Source of the DNA: Rhyacophila brunnea
Lineage: Eukaryota; Arthropoda; Insecta; Trichoptera; Rhyacophilidae
NCBI GenBank assembly: GCA_022495005.1
Contig: JAGYXB010000557.1
Location: 434,001 to 498,000, forward strand
Direction: 5' to 3'
DNA: 64,000 nucleotides
Shown here: piece after piece, positions 24,206 through 36,910 of the stretch
How the letters are laid out: every line of letters begins with the position of its first letter
How positions within the stretch are numbered: the stretch's first letter is position 1
Position numbers and translations under genes: made by a program
Notes under the pieces: model-generated
What the model was told of the DNA's origin: nothing
The model's database searches: none
What the model saw: the letters and a program-made list of their open reading frames with translations, nothing else

Positions 24206-26185
24206 ATTTTTCTCTATAAGTTTTATAATCTCCAAATGTCCACTATTCTACTGTCATTCTGTAAACCAATTACTAATAAATGAAAATCGTTTATTAAACC
24301 TTTAGAATGTAATGTATTAATTTAAAAATTAAATATTAATAAATACATACAATTAATTAAGTATAATGTTTATTATAACCACAACAAGAATCATTACATG
24401 AAACAAACTCTACATGTAGTGAGCTTTTTCAAAGATGAATACGGATTATATGACTCAGCTTGTACGACGTAAAGCTCTGAAAAATATATCTTTTTTCCTC
24501 ATACGAAATCGAAACACGTAGGTACCTGTCAATGTGTTTCGCTTTTATTTGCCAATTTACCTTGAGATTGTTTTTTTTTCTTCTATTCAACGAAAAGTTT
24601 CAGTCGCTCCCTTCTTAGTTGATAGCTGCTTATAACTTTTCAAAACTAAGAAGCTGAACAGTTGCAAAAAGCTTTTTAAGCTAATTTTCTTTATTGTTAT
24701 GAATACTTACTCTGTCAAATGTCAGCTTTTATTTTTATATATTACATTTATTTTCATAAAAGCTTTTTAACGTTTCGTTTTTTTTTTGTAGGTTAGTACT
24801 ACATTAATTTTCTAAAAATATTTTTCATTATTTTTAGTTTGTATATTTATAATATATTTCCATACCAATATACATCTGTATCTTCCTTCTATCTTATATG
24901 CCAAATACATTAAATGAATTTTCTATTACCTCGCCAAAATTAATGCTCGAAAAAATCCATACCATCCTCCCAAAGATATATGAAAAATACGTATACATAT
25001 ATTTATATTACAGTGGCTAAACCTAGTAAGTGCTAAATGATTATTTTTTAGCCTTTACTTGTTATACCTTACGACGTCTATAAATAGTATGAAATTGTTT
25101 GTAATTTTTTTTAAGAAAATACAAAACTCGGCGCTTTGCTAAATCTAAAGAAGCAATAATAACAGACAAACAATACGTCGAACAGATTGTAGGCTACTGA
25201 ACGTAAATGAAAATAATCGACGCGCGTAAGTAGTAGTAATTGAGTAAAACATGTTCCATGTTAAAATATATATGAAAATGATTGGCGCCGTACAACGTAA
25301 ATATGTGAAAGTGTCGACAATTATTATTTATATACGGAATATAAAAAAATAAATATTCTCATTTGCATGTTATCACGGGCTACATGACATAACATATACA
25401 TCATCCTCGAAGGCTATTACTGTCCTAATCTGTACTATTCATTCAATTATTGTATAAGTACCTACCTCCAACAGACAGTCTTTGTATATGATATATTTGT
25501 AGAGCTACCTACCTCAATAAATTATCATGTAAATGCAATACATGTTACCAGAGCTAGAACCCTTTTTTTAAATTCGGTTTCAGTGGAAACAATAAGCGGG
25601 GTGCGATTCCGGCGTTTGTTTCGATTAAAAAATCAGAACCCTAGTTCAAAGGTTCAGTACCGGTTATTTAATAACCTACCTAGTTATATATATTTTATTT
25701 TAATACGTTGTTTCAATATATCCTTAGCAGGTGCCATTTTCGTCTTTAACCATTTTCGCCCCTTAATTAGTATATTGACAATACACGGAACCTCTAAGAA
25801 TCCATGTCGCTCGCCAGTCTTCTTGCGGTATTCCAGGCATGCCAGCATTCCGTAGCTCTACAGTATACATTCTGTAGATAGTATATAGCACCCTTCTAGG
25901 CTTTAAAAACTATTATTATTGTATTTATTTAAAGTTTAATGTGTAATACTCGTGTCTATGATTTCAACATAAATATGTATAATTACAATACACATTATCA
26001 AATAAACAAAATAATTTTACAGTGTAATTTAAGAATTTATTGTATCTTAACAAAAACGTCGTATTTGGGGAAAATATCTGACAAAAAATATTGCATATTC
26101 TAAGTACTTCCCAGACCAACCATAGTGAAAAATAAAAATGTGTATTCCATTGCCAGCGGATTGATTGTTTATGTTTTGTCGACAG

Positions 26186-26286
26186 GTGTCGGCGCAGGGG
26201 GCCGAGCTGGCTCCCCTCAGAGGGGATCACCCCCTCGACGACCCCCCAGTCCTGAGCGACCCAACCCGGCGGATCCCATCACAGAG
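26186..26286 (+). CDS. Epac: Epac exon b: Pro/Arg/Ser-rich linker
   Basis: A 101-bp exon between GTCGACAG and the donor GAG|GTAACA. It opens with two bases that finish the Gly codon of exon a and ends in phase 0. The peptide, about residues 18-51 of the visible protein, starts VGAGGRAGSPQRGSPPRRPP and ends ADPITE. It has no domain; it links the first cAMP domain to the DEP domain. The exon is strikingly GC-rich against its flanks. Its length is not a multiple of three, so skipping it would shift the frame and it should be constitutive unless paired with another event. Similar short ITE/SP sequences precede DEP in Epac proteins, so this is probably genuine. Confidence 0.75.
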
Positions 26287-26542
26287 GTAACACCGCGGAT
26301 TTGTAAAACAAAAGACTTCGTTACGGTGCTGTCATTTTGAACCCGAATTGACTGAAATTGAACTGTCAGACAAGGATAACAGTAGTTTCTTTCTAAACAA
26401 TTTCATATACAATAAAAAGAAACTACCTCGTGAAGTAAGCACCTACCACGTGTTCACTTTTCAAAATTATTATTAAAATCTATTATATTTTTACATGGTG
26501 GTTTAAACACATATAATTCATTATGTAAGCATGAACCTATAC

Positions 26543-27143
26543 CAGTGGCGAAGGGTAGAGGTAGGCTCTTAAAATCCGCCATAATATAGTCATACATTTT
26601 CATTAAACTTTGTTAGTCAAACGTATTTGTTTTTATTGAACTGAGACTACAATTTTATTTACAGATGGTATTTGTTAGTTTTTAAAAATCAATTAAACCC
26701 TGCAAAACCAAGCTATAATAGATATTAGTAAAAAAAATACTCATATATTTATAAAATATCTAAAAGTATGCCATTAAATCATACATAATTTTGAATATTT
26801 TATGGATAGAATAATATTTTTATCTATTATAGTTTGGTTAGGAAGTGAATTTAATGAATTAATGAATTTAAAAAAATACCCAATAGCATAATAAATGTAA
26901 TATGTATTTATAATTCAATGAAAATAAATAAGTATGAATGAAAAAGTATGCAAAATTTTGTCGGATCGCCCAAAATATACCAAGTTTGCTTTAGGCATGG
27001 TTTAATTGGTTTTTAAAAACTAACTAATATCGTCTTTAAATTGTAGTCTTAGTTCAATAAAACAAATAAGTATGACTAACGAAGTTTAATGTGCACTATT
27101 TACGTCACATCTTAACAGCCTACCTTCACACCCTTCGCCACTG
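26543..27143 (+). mobile_element. TIR element family 1, copy 2 (intact ends)
   Basis: 601 bp with inverted ends: CAGTGGCGAAGGGT plus AGAGGTAGGCT on the left, and the inverse of the same (CCTTCACACCCTTCGCCACTG) on the right. Aligns with 151-730. No transposase and no convincing target duplication (left ACCTATAC, right ATCTAGTA). Non-autonomous DNA transposon. Confidence 0.8.
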
Positions 27144-27339
27144 ATCTAGTATATGTATTGACTAAAATATTATCAAAATTATTTGAATTTCGCTTTCTAA
27201 GTAAAGTAAGTAAAAATGTATTATATTTCACTATATATTTTGTAGGTGTACTGTAATAGGTAATTAGCCAGATAGATAGGTATTGATTGAATCTATACCT
27301 CTTCATAACTTATACTTGTCAACAGGTTACGCCACAGTA

Positions 27340-27625
27340 GGATAGCACACAACATTTCCTTCTGTGGAGGACGAGGATTTCTTACGTATAGTTTTCCGAA
27401 TCATCTCTGAGTTTTACCATGAGTTTCCACGCCTGTGCGCGTGATAAGTGGATGGTCTTGAATTGATAGCCACTCGATGGCGAGAAACGGAACTGTTGCC
27501 TCGGTCTCGCATTTGTGAAGATCTCTCTCGTGGCAGGCAGGGTGGTTGTAAGGCCCGGTACTAGCAGGGCGGAGCACCAATTGGACCATGTGTGCAAAGC
27601 CCCCGAAATAATAAATAAATAAATG
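27340..27625 (-). repeat. GC-rich block with AAATA tail, unclassified
   Basis: About 250 bp of unusually GC-rich DNA followed by AATAATAAATAAATAAATG. A GC-rich body with a short A-rich tandem tail resembles the 3' end of a SINE or LINE, here in + orientation. Minus-strand frames (27382-27630, 27401-27589) cover it but match no family I know. The strand of origin is uncertain. Confidence 0.35.
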
Positions 27626-29450
27626 AACATTAGATTAAATTTTGATAGTATTCCAACAATACTATTGATTTAAGTCCGTACTTACCTACCTAATCAAAAT
27701 TATATTTTACCGGTAAAATCTATCAGATATTTTCAATGTTTAAATTTATAGATACTCTGGTTTAAATTGATATTCTTTTAAGACTATCTATTGTTTATTT
27801 TTTTTGAATGACTGTTGACCTAAGATATGTTTTAACGACTTTTAACGTGAACAGTTTTTTCATATACCTAGGTCTTTCAATGATTGGATGAGTAGACAGT
27901 TCTTGAAAAATTGGTCTCAGTTCAAATATATTACCCGTAGCTTTAAATATTTTACAAAAAATATAAACAAATTTCTTTACTTCATGTTTTTTCTTGTCAA
28001 GCTCGGGATCCCCTAGTTGGCCAAATTAGTCCAATAGCCCTAAAACTCGGCGTGGTGATAAGGCAATACAAGCCTTTAATGGGGATTTAATGTCTTAAAA
28101 TAATATAAAAATAATATTGAAAATGTATAACTAAGAGCAGTCCTTAAAATATGAATAAGTACATATTATAATAAAACATCCAATACTCACTTTAGTACAA
28201 CATAGAAAACGTTTTTAATAAAAAGGTTTTTTGGATCATACAAAAGTTTATCCGTCCCTTTTCAATTTAACCTATTCATCGTCAATTCTAGATTTTCTAA
28301 ATTCTAGATACTTTTAGTTTTTTTATTATATAAGTATAATATTATTATTTAGGTAACAAATAATAGACTCGAGACTTGTATTGTCGTCTCTTACTATCGT
28401 TAGTTGAAAATTTTACTAAATTTTCCAAGAATTCAATAGAAACGTAATTCTTTTGAAACAATTCATGGAAATTCAACTCTTAAGTCTTAAGAAGACGAGA
28501 TTAGGCGTCACGTGGTTTGCCTAATGCCTTATCTCAGCTGAAGTGGCCGAATGCCTTCAATAGAAACACTACACCGAGAGAAATTCGAGAAAAACTCCCT
28601 GTTTTTTTTGTTCTTCAATTCGATACGACAAGGGCCTGGAGTATCATTAGCACAACAGTGGGAGGTGAAAATATATTTTCCTTCTTTTCCAAGAGTTCTT
28701 TTAAAAAAAGAAATCATTTGGTTATCCAAATTTGTGTTCATGTTATTCATCGTAATATTTTATACAATTGAAAATTTAAAAATACATTTTTTTAAGAAAG
28801 GTGCTTTATGTAGTAAATATTTCGATTATTTTGTGTGCCACTTAAGGCTATACTTCAGCTGAGGCATGGTCTAAAAAGATCGTGACTACGCGACGCGCAG
28901 ACTGTGCAAACGACCTAATTATATCAAAACTAATTAATTTGTCATAAAAATTCAACATGCGTCCATTTAATGTTATGTTTATTGTTATATTAGTAATAAT
29001 AATAATATATTATTTGACATGTTTTCTTTTTCGAGTACATGCGTAACGTTTTTTAGTCATCTTTACACGATTTAAGAATATATTCTTCCAACGCCATCAC
29101 AAAACAAATTGACGTGCTCACATTGACTGCCTCTCTCTGATTGGCACCGAATGAGAATTTTTGTCCCACCTATTGTTGAAAATTATTTGCCGTTTTACTG
29201 ATGTACGCTCTTAATTCTATGATCTATAATGATATGAATCACCCGGCTAGCTCAAATTCACATGTTATTTTTTAAAACTCCTGTCGATTCAGACTAAGTA
29301 AACAATATGATGATTAAATGACTAACAACCAATGACATTATTAATGGACAACGCACTCAATACAGTAGCTAGCAAGTAAATTCGTACATAGCGATATTCG
29401 CACTTGTATAAGTAGACGTCACGAAATTTCCATTATGCGAAATCACGTAT

Positions 29451-29642
29451 CGGGAATTTAAAGCAATATCACCTTTATTGTAATGGCGTTAGAACAGTTT
29501 TTCTAGTGTCAATGTTCATTTGAGCGAATCCGTTCGAACCGAACCATTCGGCAGACCCGACAACAAGTATTGGGAATTTAAAGCAATATCACCTTTATTG
29601 TAATGGCGTTAGAACAGATTATGCCATTCGGCAGACCCAACA
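29451..29642. repeat. Imperfect direct tandem repeat
   Basis: GGGAATTTAAAGCAATATCA plus the next 35 bases occur at 29453 and again at 29573, nearly identical; both units end in CATTCGGCAGACCC(G/A)ACAA. The first unit is about 120 bp; the second lacks some 45 internal bases. Confidence 0.85.
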
Positions 29643-29948
29643 AAAAAGTGAGTGTCATTATTTTTTCCAGATGCTTCGTCCATATTAATGTCATTGCTAA
29701 CAACCATTTCTTGTAAAAGACCTAATAATCTCTACTTTTTATAAGGCTGTGATTCGGAATGAAATGATTATGTACCTAGCTAACGTTATTATCTGATAAG
29801 AGTGACATATCTCTAACAAAAATGACCTTCGTTATAAGAACTAAATTAATGATTTTATTGTCAATAATTATTGTCGCTAATTAATGGTAGTGTCAAGAAC
29901 AGAAATTTACCACTTATAACAGTTACTTAGTTCAAATTAAAGTCCAAT

Positions 29949-29970
29949 TTATATATATATATATATATTA
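29949..29970. repeat. (AT)n microsatellite
   Basis: Short pure AT dinucleotide run in an AT-rich surround. Confidence 0.8.
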
Positions 29971-30738
29971 TATTTTAATTAATATATTATTATAATTAAT
30001 CATCTAAAATTATCGGAAACCTACCTACAAATTTATTATACTTAAAAAAAACATCTTAGAATTGTTTATATTTTTTTACTAACGATATAATTATTATGTA
30101 GGGCGTCTCTTATAGAGGTTCATTTTGTTAGTCAGTCGTTAAATCTATTAAGTTATTTATGAGCATGTACTTTAAAGGTCCACGCTCTTGATTAAATACA
30201 CACATTATAAAAATCAATAGGTCAATAATTCTCAATTAATTTATAAACGCACGATTGAAACCATGACTTCAAAATGAGACATTCTCCCACTTGAGTATGA
30301 CGGTCGCCAAAATTTTGTAAAAATATATTTAAATTAATTCTGTAATATAAAAATACATTCTTAATAAATGAATACTGTATAGAATTTTCACATCGTTGTT
30401 TGGTTCAACACGTGTTTTATCTAGATTAAGGACCGAATGCATTAAACGAATAGACTCGTAACATTCATCGCTCATAAAAAAGATTGTTAAGATAACCGTT
30501 CAGTGCTACTATGTTTTGCGTAGGGGCGCATATGGTAACTTACCTTTTTTATTTGCTTGTCGTATTATTTTATTCAATTCACTTAGTGTAGGGTACGGTA
30601 TTTGTCGCTACCGACTCTTTTGAAATAAGTAACAGTGGTATAACATAACGCACACAATATATACATTTAATATTATATTATATCTGGTGCGGATATGTGC
30701 TGATGTGATCTTTCAATAACCCTTGTTTCTGTCTGCAG

Positions 30739-30967
30739 TCACCGAGTCCAGCAATGTCTCGCATCGGTTGGGCACTTCGGACAATGGTTGTCAGCGAGCA
30801 GGGCGCATGTCTACGCGACAGGAAGGTATCAGGGAGGTTGGTGAGAAAGTGCGCTCCAGGAACGGAGCTGGTCGACTGGCTGATGGGAGTGTCGCCAAGC
30901 GTTCACGGACGTCAACAGGCTGCGGGAATGTGGCAGGCTTTACTGGAAGAAGGAGTTATTACTCATG
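30739..30967 (+). CDS. Epac: Epac exon c: DEP domain, main part
   Basis: 229 bp after the acceptor TTTCTGTCTGCAG, ending CATG|GTAAAC in phase 1. It encodes about residues 52-127: SPSPAMSRIGWALRTMV, then LRDRK, GTELVDWLMG, VHGRQQAAGMWQALLEEGVI and TH. These are the signature blocks of the DEP domain of Epac (LRDRK, CxxGTELVDW, R-QAVGMWQ-LLE-GV), which docks the protein on phosphatidic-acid-containing or partner-bound membranes after cAMP binding. The ATG inside (MSRIGW) could in principle start a short isoform lacking the first cAMP domain, as known for Epac2 isoforms, but no promoter evidence supports that here. Two overlapping frames make it easy to misread; this one continues in phase into the next exon. 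Confidence 0.95.
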
Positions 30968-31141
30968 GTAAACTAATAAATAAAACCAATTAAAAATACT
31001 CTAAGAAAAAAGGTGTTTTTCTAATATCTGTCGCACTTTCCAAATTATATTGATTGCATATGTATTAATACTAAATTACTGATTTGGATAAATTATTTTG
31101 TCTTTGTATATTGTTTCTTAATATAAACCATTTGGTTCTAT

Positions 31142-31400
31142 CCTCTACGCCATAGATTATAAACTATTTTTTTTGTGCTGTTTAGTGTGACCTATTAAAA
31201 CTCACATTTTATTCACAAAAAGAGTAACAATTACAATAATTTAAATTTTGAATTTAAAATATATCATGCCGTAGACCCTCTACGCCATAGATTATTAACT
31301 AATTTTGTCTATGCGATTGTTTAGTGTGACTTATTAAAACTCACATTTTCTTAAAAAAAGAGTAGCAATTACAATAATTTCAATTCTGAATTTTAAATAA
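31142..31400. repeat. Tandem duplication, about 135-bp period
   Basis: CCTCTACGCCATAGATTAT occurs at 31142 and 31277. Each unit continues with GTTTAGTGTGAC(C/T)TATTAAA, then ACTCACATTTT, AAAGAGTA(A/G)CAATTACAAT and a TTGAATTTTA-like end. Two diverged units, directly abutting repeat family 2 copy 3, whose sequence they may belong to. Confidence 0.85.
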
Positions 31401-31407
31401 TTACAAG

Positions 31408-31672
31408 ATAAAAAGAACTTTTTATATACCATGTTTTTAAATTTTCTGTTGAATCATATAAACTTGACAATTCTATGTATAAATTTTTTTTTTTTGTTTT
31501 TTTTTATTTGATAGAAATACTGAATAAATATAGAATACTGAAATGTCGTTTTGATATTTCATATTGATTTCCATAGTAACCATATTAATAATTTAGTTGT
31601 TAGGACTGGACACACAAGAAAAAATGTGTACTGGACAAACAAGAATATGAGCTAATAAAAACGTCATAATAA
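31408..31672 (-). repeat. Repeat family 2, copy 3 (inverted)
   Basis: On the minus strand this reads GACGTTTTTATTAGCTCATA, then TGTCCAGTCCTAACAACTAA, ACTATGGAAATCAATATGAA and TATATGATTCAACAGAAAAT, matching 23730-24205 without the 210-bp extra block. Contains a long T-run (31486-31506) in + orientation. Confidence 0.8.
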
Positions 31673-34600
31673 AATATCACCATCACGGTACCATTTATGG
31701 AATGCGTATTTTCTGTATATGTATTTTTGAAAGAGTTTACAAGAGCAATGTTTGAGACTTTCACAGTTTGATAACGAAATAGATTTTTGAGTTGTCAGTG
31801 TCACCGCGTGTTTTTTCTCCGTCGTTCCTTGACATTTATTTTACGTCTTTAAATACGAATGAAGTTTTTTTCGAAGACCACAATGTGAAGTATAAACATA
31901 ATATACATACATATTGTAATAGACATGGATTTCATTCCAAGGGATTAGGTGCAAGCAATTCTTACATGGTCGAAATCTCGATTAACGCATTTTTTACAGA
32001 GATTTTGGTATTAAAATAAGACAAATTTATAATACGTTAAATTTTATAGGATTATAAATTGATTTTAAAATATATAAATGTTCTTAATAGTACAACATGT
32101 TTTTCTTCGTCCCCCAAAGAGAAAATGCGTTATTTACGTTTTTGAAATGATTAACGTTTTACTAACACAAGTTATTAACGGCGTTTATCATCCAACTGTC
32201 CTCAGGTAGAGAAAAAAGAACATTTTTAATACCTGTATAAACGTTATTTTGCAAGGTTGATGTGCAACGACGAGAAATATTAATTAAAAAAGAATAATGG
32301 ACATGTTTTCGTAAAATTTATCTCAAGTACAATTAATACTACATCACAAGTATTAATTGGCGATGTATTATATTGTGTTGATAACAATATGATGTAAGAA
32401 ATAATTATCAAGCTTAATGTTATGAACAATGGTTTTCTATAAATATAACTTTTCTAAGAAAAGTAGTCATGATATAAATATTCAATACGCGGAAGAGAAT
32501 AATATGTCTATCAACAGGATTTATGGAACCCACTTAATATTATGTATACTAAATAATAATAAATATATACCTACTGCTTTAATATAACTTCAATATCAAT
32601 AATAAATAAAATGAAATGACCTCGATAGCACAGATATAATATAGATTTAATAGTTATTAAAAATTCCCGGATAATCCCAAATTATTTTTAATCTATGAAA
32701 GGCCAGCGCCATTTTTTCTAAAATAAACTTTTCCCGATAAATTCTCTCATACCTTCAACTTTCAAATAATTGTTCATAGTTTACAGAGCGTTTTCCAATT
32801 TTTTTTTATTGGAAATAGCGTTGAAGGAATGTTCAGCTGGAGAAAATGTAGATGCCAGACGGCGCGGTTTTCCTGCGTGGGGTACCTGCGAGTATAAAGG
32901 AGGAATACATACAATATATGAAAACCCAACTATAGATGGCGTTAATGGATGCGTAGGCTATAAATATATGTGGCATTTTGAATTAGTACGATTTGTAATA
33001 AAATGAACAGTGCATTGTCAGTAAAGTTATACTTATGAATTCATATGACTACGTACTTAATATCTACATAACTAAAATATTATTGGTAACTCTATATAAC
33101 ATGAAATACGTAATTGACGATTTTTTTAAAAGCTTACAAACAATATAAAATTATACATTTTTTTAAATAAATACGCACACATGATGTAAAAAAGTTTAAG
33201 TTATAAGTTCTCGACTCTCTTCTTACCTTTCTCGATGTGCTAACACTTACTGTGTCATTTACACAACAGATTTGTTTAAATGTTATTAATCCTATCCTCG
33301 CGGACGGAACACCTGCTGTACACTAATTAATTGGGCATTCGATGTAATTAGCATGTTACTTAAATGCGGTAATTAAAAAGTAATTAAATGCACCACAGTC
33401 AGCAAGATAATGGACGTCGCCTCAACATTACAATCATTTTTAGTCTAGTTGTACTGTGTCCAATTTAAATACGGAAAATACATCAATTCACATTATTTGT
33501 AGTATATCTTACATAACACAAGTCCAGATATACATTAAATAAAATTTTAGTATCAAGTCATTATGCTTATATACCAGTTGTGTTCAATATTTTTCTCATA
33601 ATAGCAGACTTTTAAAACTACAACATTTTTGTGGCATACTGAAGAATACCTTATACATATAACTTTTTCAGAATACTGTTATCATAATTAGTGCATTCCA
33701 CTTCAAAAAATAACGAGTTAAATTTTTTTGAGCAATAATTATAAGATATAATATGAAATTTTGGCTTGCTATTTAATGACAATTTCACAGTATTTTTGTT
33801 GGGGTGAATGTGCATCCACAGATAAATTATTACTACAATTACCATCCTCCACGTAACCTTGCATTTTGGAATAGATTTTTTTAAATTATTTGATGAAATC
33901 AGCCAATCAGGCGCCTGGCATTTACTAATACGCAGTGCGTATACACAGACATTTTGTCACTGTGTACAATGGCAAAGTTATGTTGTGGATACTCTACGTT
34001 ACGACATTGAAAGATAGCGACTATGTAATGGAAGACTTTTGCATGTAATCATCATATTTTACGTATGGTATAATTTGTAGATAATCTGTTAATAACCAGG
34101 GTTACCAAATAGTTACTAACGCTAGTGAATTTTTGGCATACAAAAATATCCTGACAAAAAGTGTTTAACGGTAAAATTTTGATTGATTTTTTTTTTGAAT
34201 ATGTACTATCATGCGAAGAAAATTTTTGAAAATGTAAACGAATACCAAAGAAAATTGCATCGCAGTCGACGTTCTTTTTTGCTTACTTTTCTTAAATACG
34301 AGTACAACAAATTTGCGAAACAAGACACACTTGTGTCACACTTCTCAATCGCTCGAAACATACTGATTAACAATCACAATATCGTATATAGTATTATTAT
34401 GTATATAGGTATGTCTAAAGGTATAATAGTAATATATGTAGGAGCATCGAGTAAAACACTAACTACAAAAACGTTTGATTAAAACCAAACGATGACTCAG
34501 CTAACATATACTTTTTTGCTCTTTCCGAAACACGTTTTCGTATCAAAGAAAAACATTTGTTGTCTTCAATTAATTGGCTTTTCTTGCTTAGAAAAATCTT

Positions 34601-36093
34601 TTCTTTTCATATAATACCATCTTACAATATATATTATATGAAATATTTAAGTAGATATCTCTAAATCTAATTAATAATATTATATTATTATTAATTGTCT
34701 TAGCCAAAACGTCAGTTAAGAATATTGTCTGTATATTATTATGTTGTAGATATTTATTTCTGTTTTCTTTAAAATTTTGGACATTAATTAATTACTCTAA
34801 CGTGATACTGCCTTATTCTTATGCTTTAATTTTCTCTACGTCAACATTTTCTTTGTGTGACTATACAATAGTGAGTATAATATTATGCTTGTTACTATAA
34901 TTTACTTACAAAACTAACTAAGATCTTCATACCGTTTTACATTTTGGCTAATTATAATGAATCATAGTAGCTGACAGTGTCAGTTTGTTGTTACACATTC
35001 GACTAGTAGTAGTAGTTACTGCAATAGCAAACTTTGTTATGTTTACGTGTTAAAAAAAACTAATATTACAATGTGTTTGTAGCGTGCTAAAGGAGATATT
35101 TGGTATAAAATACTAATTAGGAAAAGTATCAATTAATAGTTATGAGGCATGTGTTATTCCGTGGGATTTTGAATTACTACCTCGAATACATTGTGTATGC
35201 ACTCTACAATAATGACTTACCTACTTGGTGTTTTGTTGTAAATCGTAGCCAATGGTTTGTGTGATGTTCTGAATTCAAGAAGGTGGTTGCTCCAGGCATT
35301 AAGGTAAATTTTGTAGTTAGCCTTTTCTATTTAAAATAAAAAAAACAAATTAGAGAAGTTATCTTTTACCGTTAAAGAGTTATAATTAAGCCAAAGTTTT
35401 TTTGAACACTTACGTATATTTTGGGTATATTTAGGAGCTAACCCAAACCAATTTGTGTACGTTGTAGAAAAGATGTATACATTGTCATCATGATCTCTAT
35501 TTGTTTTTCAACTTAGAAATTAAAATTTCATGATCACAAAAAATGTTTTAATTAGATAGAAGAGTAATATTGTAAACATGTTCATTATAAAATTATGTCC
35601 GGAGTTCAAATAATTCTTTCAGCAATACGTGCATTACCTATTTATTTAGATTAGATGCATTTAACTTGACGTGTTGCATTAACGCTACGTTATTACATTA
35701 ATGCTAATACATAAGTGTGGAAATATATTTGTCTAATTTACATAATCAATGGTAATGTATTTACCAAAAAAAAAATGTGGTAAAACCATGTTTGCTCATT
35801 GAAACATACATCGTTATTTAAACTGGTGTTTACGTTTGGAACTCCATTATAATGATATTTAATTTAGATTTCGTGGAATTACTAGAAATATTTTTTCGTA
35901 CGTAAGCTTAGATAAGTATACTGAAATACTACATCAATCATGTTTAGTTGATTTGACTTTCAAATTATTTACTAATTTATTTTAAATTCTCGATGAAGAT
36001 TTTATTATTAAGCTGGGAAAGACATCAACTCAACCTCTCTGTATTGTCTTTGTTTCGACTGTCAAAATTTGTATTGATTGATTTCCTTTTTAG

Positions 36094-36280
36094 TGTCAAA
36101 AGAACAGCCATTCAAGGACAAGTGTTTCCTATATCGCTTCCGAGTGGACGAGGAGACACCACCTCCGCCGACTCCTTCCAGTGAAGAGATAGCGGCGGCT
36201 GAAGGCCAACTTCGAGAGTCTCTCGGGGCACTTCTTCAAAGAGGGCCTGACGCCATGCTAAGAATGATACTCAGAAAACC
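36094..36280 (+). CDS. Epac: Epac exon d: end of DEP domain and linker
   Basis: 187 bp after TTTCCTTTTTAG, donor AACC|GTACGT, ending in phase 2. About residues 128-189: VSKEQPFKDKCFLYRF closes the DEP domain (Epac2 has a similar FQDKYLFYRF), then an acidic and Pro-rich stretch (DEETPPPPTPSSEE), a helix (AEGQLRESLGALLQRGPDAM) and LRMILRKP, which is almost invariant in Epac and leads into the second cAMP-binding domain. Confidence 0.95.
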
Positions 36281-36910
36281 GTACGTTCAATAGTTAATAC
36301 TTTTTTGTTTTTATTTCAGAATTTGTATACTTGATAATAAATAATGGTACCTACCTAAATATTATATTACTATTTAATAAAATAATTTGGAACAATTCAG
36401 ATATATTTGAAAAATAATTTTGAAAGTGTAACGAGACGTATCGAATTCTGGTCAGTAAAAGTTACCAATTAAGTAACCAGTATCACGACAACAAATCTCA
36501 CCTCAAATTTCACTAATATTGGCGTATAAACGATAATGGCGCACAACTATAGTATTCGGAAGATGTTTTAAATTATGCGGATGCAATGAGACATAATTAT
36601 TGATTTTTTTTAATTTTGTGCATTGTTAGCTAAATAAAAAATGGATATAGTTGTAATGTATTATATAGTTTCTTAAATAATCACTCATGTTACTACTGAC
36701 CATTGGCTCAATCTTCGTTAAAATATTCGATAACTCCTTGTATTTGGTTCAAATTGGCCAATTTAATCAAATTAAGCATGATGTATGACTATGACAGATA
36801 AACTTATATTGTATAGTATTTTCATAACGTGTACTTTATCTAAAGCATGGAGCCAATGGTTCAATATTTTTAGTTATAAATTAGTCTGTAAATATAATCT
36901 CATAACGCAA

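Larger units (their letters stand above)
6989..26185 (+). other. Epac intron a (19.2 kb)
   Basis: GT-AG intron, phase 1. Identified contents: hAT-like end 7663 and module copy A (7888-8030), a tRNA-like block 8700-8775, a hammerhead-like motif 10253-10274, tRNA-like and SINE blocks 10930-11427, a Harbinger-like MITE 14119-14675, a mariner tail 15710-15960, an AT palindrome near 18000, hAT 18675-20355, a putative MITE 21213-21570, the large palindrome 22234-23623 and repeat family 2. The stretches 8040-10240, 11430-14115, 15970-18660, 20365-21210 and 24215-26185 are AT-rich and hold nothing I recognise; the open frames at 13839-14093, 23906-24124 and 25583-25855 lack coding character. Confidence 0.75.
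26287..30738 (+). other. Epac intron b (4.5 kb)
   Basis: GT-AG, phase 0. Holds a TIR element family 1 copy (26543-27143), a GC-rich block with an AAAT-like tail (27340-27625) and a direct repeat (29451-29642). An inverted pair CTCAGCTGAAGT occurs at about 28535 and 28850, too short to classify. 27640-29440 and 29650-30738 otherwise hold nothing I recognise. Overlapping frames at 28517-28862 are not protein-like. Confidence 0.75.
30968..36093 (+). other. Epac intron c (5.1 kb)
   Basis: GT-AG, phase 1. Holds a tandem duplication at 31142-31400 and the inverted copy of repeat family 2 (31408-31672). The remaining 4.4 kb is AT-rich with no recognisable gene or element. Frames at 31792-32019, 32770-33006 and 34183-34482 are open but show no domain, and none is bounded by good splice sites. 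Confidence 0.75.

Noticed and set aside
27382..27630. 82-codon minus-strand frame over a GC-rich block
   Set aside because: The high GC suppresses stops; two frames are open at once, and the A-rich tail suggests a + strand retroelement end instead.
28517..28862. Overlapping open frames on both strands and a CTCAGCTGAAGT inverted pair
   Set aside because: Frames overlap in conflicting phases and strands, without motifs; the inverted pair is too short and lacks a target duplication to call an element.
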